Shown: piece by piece, positions 62,284 to 64,000 of the stretch
Layout of the letters: the number at the start of each line of letters is the position of its first letter
Numbering within the stretch: position 1 is the stretch's first letter
DNA from: Shewanella phaeophyticola
GTDB lineage: Bacteria; Pseudomonadota; Gammaproteobacteria; Enterobacterales; Shewanellaceae
Assembly (NCBI RefSeq): GCF_025398315.1
Contig: NZ_JAODOQ010000001.1
Coordinates: 3,844,001-3,908,000 of the forward strand
Direction of reading: 5' to 3'
Length of the DNA stretch: 64,000 bases
Position numbers and translations under genes: made by a program
The notes under the pieces: model-generated
What the model was told of the DNA's origin: nothing
Database searches by the model: none
What the model saw: only the letters and a program-made list of their open reading frames with translations

Positions 62284-62407
62284 ATCATACAGGCCATGTC
62301 TAGTTATCAGCTTATTGACATTGTCACAAAAGTTTGTTTAAAACGCTCAATCCCCGAGCATAACTGATATTTGTATAAAAGGGGTCAGACCATTTAATGT
62401 CATTGTT

Positions 62408-62424
62408 AATTAGTCTAACCAATT
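62408..62424. promoter_or_regulatory. PdhR operator 2, distal
   Basis: AATTAGTCTAACCAATT differs from operator 1 at two of 17 positions and keeps the right half-site ACCAATT. It lies 166 bp upstream of operator 1, about 60 bases after the ampE stop. Confidence 0.6.
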
Positions 62425-62483
62425 TTAACGTGTATATTCTCCGTTTGTCTGCCCAAAATCGTTATCAGTTAACAGACCCTAGA

Positions 62484-63334
62484 TTAGCTGACAAATCCAA
62501 AAATGGTTAATAGTGACACTAACGTTAATAGCAAAATAAAGTTACGTTTACTTAATGCCAGCAACGCTAAAGTCGACTGTAAACTAATCGGTGCATTACC
62601 TGCTTCAGGCAACGACTCTGCAGCAACAGCAGTTTCGGTCACAATGGTTTTAGCATCACACCTTAACCGTAAGGCATATTGGCGCCACGCACCTAATCCG
62701 CTGCTAAATTGGCCACTTAACACATACCCAAAACTAAATAATCGGCTAGGTAACCAATCAAGTAACATTTGTAAATAACTCACTAGCGGCATGTCTTTGT
62801 TGTGCTTAATATTAAAGTCACTGTAAAAGCGCATGCTACAATATAGTACTGCGCCTACTGGCCTAAAAAAATCAAAAATAACGCAACCGCACCATAATAA
62901 CGGTAATTAATCCACGCCACTGTTTGACCGACTTTATGGCCTAAATCTTGTTCATCTATAACATCAAGGCATTCTGTACAATCAAGCTGCCCTGCATATC
63001 GATAGCAAGCCTGCACGTCACCACGACAAGCAGCCTGAATATATTGTTTAAACAGTACTCGCAAGCGTTGATGACTAAAGCACACTATCGATATCAATAA
63101 CCAAAACAGCAAACTGAGTAAATCAAAGAAAATACCGTGCAATAAATGGCTAATCAAAAACACCACCAATGCTGGCAAAATTAACGCCATTGCAACGCCA
63201 AACTCAGTTTCTAACGATTCATCGTCCCAAAATTGCTTGTGGTAAGCTTGCATCAAATGATCAAACTGCCAGCTACTGGGCAGTAATTTTAAGCGCTCAA
63301 CTAAAATTGCGACCAATAATGAAAATAACGCCAT
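62484..63334 (-). CDS. ampE: AmpE inner-membrane protein, frameshifted
   Basis: A polytopic membrane protein linked with AmpD in beta-lactamase induction and cell-wall recycling. The N-terminus MALFSLLVAILVERLKLLP and several hydrophobic segments are typical. The frame ends at FLGQ near 62855; a missing C near 62862 restores FLGPVGAVLYCSMRFYSDF and the C-terminal half. The full length is about 283 residues, as in E. coli (284). It lies 59 bp downstream of ampD. Confidence 0.9.
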
Positions 63335-63393
63335 AAATATCCCTTTTACCTGTGCTATATCTTAAAAGTGTTCAACAGTCGGTGATAACGGTA

Positions 63394-63954
63394 TCAAGCG
63401 GTTGCAGCAACAATAGCTTGTTTATAGCGCGTCCAATCAAAGCTGTCACCAGGATCGGTTTTGCGTCCAGGAGCAATATCACAATGCCCCACAATATTGG
63501 GTAACTTAATCATAGGATAGTGCGCCATTAACGCCAAAGTTAACAGTGTTAATTGTTGATATTGCGCATCGGTATAACCACTGGTGTCGGAGCCTTCCAT
63601 TTCAATGCCAATGGCAAAATCGTTACACCCAGTACGTGAGTTAAAACTTGATACGCCGGCATGCCAAGCCCTATCATCACAACTGACATACTGCACCACT
63701 TCGCCATCGCGGCGAATTAAAAAATGTGCCGATACCTGCAACCCCGCAAGCTCGGCAAAACTGTCATCAGCTTCAATATCTAAGCAGCCTTGAAACAACT
63801 CATCGATGTGCGGTAAACCAAAGCAACCTGCAGGCAAACTAATATTGTGGATAACCAACAAACTGACCTCGCCATCAGGCCGTTGATTAAAATGTGGCGA
63901 TATACACTGACGCGCGCCACTCAACCAACCATTTACCAATAATCCAATAGCCAT
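63394..63954 (-). CDS. ampD: 1,6-anhydro-N-acetylmuramyl-L-alanine amidase AmpD
   Basis: A cytosolic zinc amidase that releases the peptide from anhydro-muropeptides during cell-wall recycling; its loss raises AmpC beta-lactamase in other species. The 186-residue product is intact. Zinc ligands are His36 (VIHN), His157 (GHCDIAPG) and Asp167 (KTDPGD), with Glu119 and Lys165 in the active site. About 46 bases remain to the window edge with nothing recognisable. Confidence 0.96.
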   Translation of the reverse strand: MAIGLLVNGWLSGARQCISPHFNQRPDGEVSLLVIHNISLPAGCFGLPHIDELFQGCLDIEADDSFAELAGLQVSAHFLIRRDGEVVQYVSCDDRAWHAGVSSFNSRTGCNDFAIGIEMEGSDTSGYTDAQYQQLTLLTLALMAHYPMIKLPNIVGHCDIAPGRKTDPGDSFDWTRYKQAIVAATA

Positions 63955-64000
63955 AACAACCTTTACTCAATATCAATACAGTAAATTTAACAGTTATAAA

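Noticed and set aside
1..64000. Defence island, prophage, integrative element or new multi-gene system
   Set aside because: All gene neighbourhoods are known core Shewanella arrangements, and no integrase, transposase, toxin-antitoxin pair or nuclease cluster was seen.

Overview
The window looks like a piece of a Shewanella chromosome, probably from a low-GC, cold-water type such as the S. frigidimarina group. The genus call rests on gene order (mreBCD, then a complete MSHA pilus cluster, then csrD, malic enzyme, rpmE, priA, argS) and on protein character. The species guess is weak. I saw no rRNA, tRNA, CRISPR array, prophage or insertion sequence, so this is core chromosome and not an accessory island.

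Layout. Positions 1-10.8 kb (minus strand) hold mreB-mreC-mreD-maf-rng-yhdP-nitrilase-tldD, the shape and envelope cluster, with tldD cut by the window edge. Positions 11.0-29.4 kb (minus) hold the MSHA type IV pilus operon in the order mshI, I2, J, K, L, M, N, E, G, F, B, A, C, D, O, P, Q. Next come csrD, a short malic enzyme, rpmE and two tandem FimV-core-like secreted proteins. The plus strand from 36.4 to 44.0 kb holds priA, argS, an FtsN-like SPOR protein, hslV, hslU, a DUF971 protein and a tiny lipoprotein. After that come acnB (minus), a HAD phosphatase (plus), a PlpD-type patatin autotransporter (minus) and a large beta-propeller/PAS/GGDEF/EAL sensor (minus). The end holds the pyruvate dehydrogenase cluster pdhR-aceE-aceF-lpdA, with ampD and ampE upstream of it (all minus).

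How the genes work together. The MSHA genes encode inner-membrane assembly proteins, the extension ATPase MshE with an N-terminal c-di-GMP-binding type domain, the secretin MshL, the pilins, and the large surface protein MshQ. CsrD beside the cluster and the PAS-GGDEF-EAL sensor further on add regulatory links to c-di-GMP and Csr signalling. pdhR has a near-perfect PdhR box over its own promoter and a second box 166 bp upstream. acnB has a candidate CRP site over its promoter.

Sequence quality. About 19 frameshifts and 2 in-frame stop codons break 14 genes that otherwise read as complete proteins, including normally essential ones (argS, mreB) and core metabolism (aceE, acnB). Several lie in short homopolymers. 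The simplest explanation is uncorrected sequencing indels, so I annotate each broken gene as one CDS over its full span. I found no convincing new multi-gene system. The most interesting less-described items are the tandem FimV-like proteins, whose three repeat domains each carry a cysteine pair exactly 56 residues apart, and the 12-bp repeats in the mshB leader.
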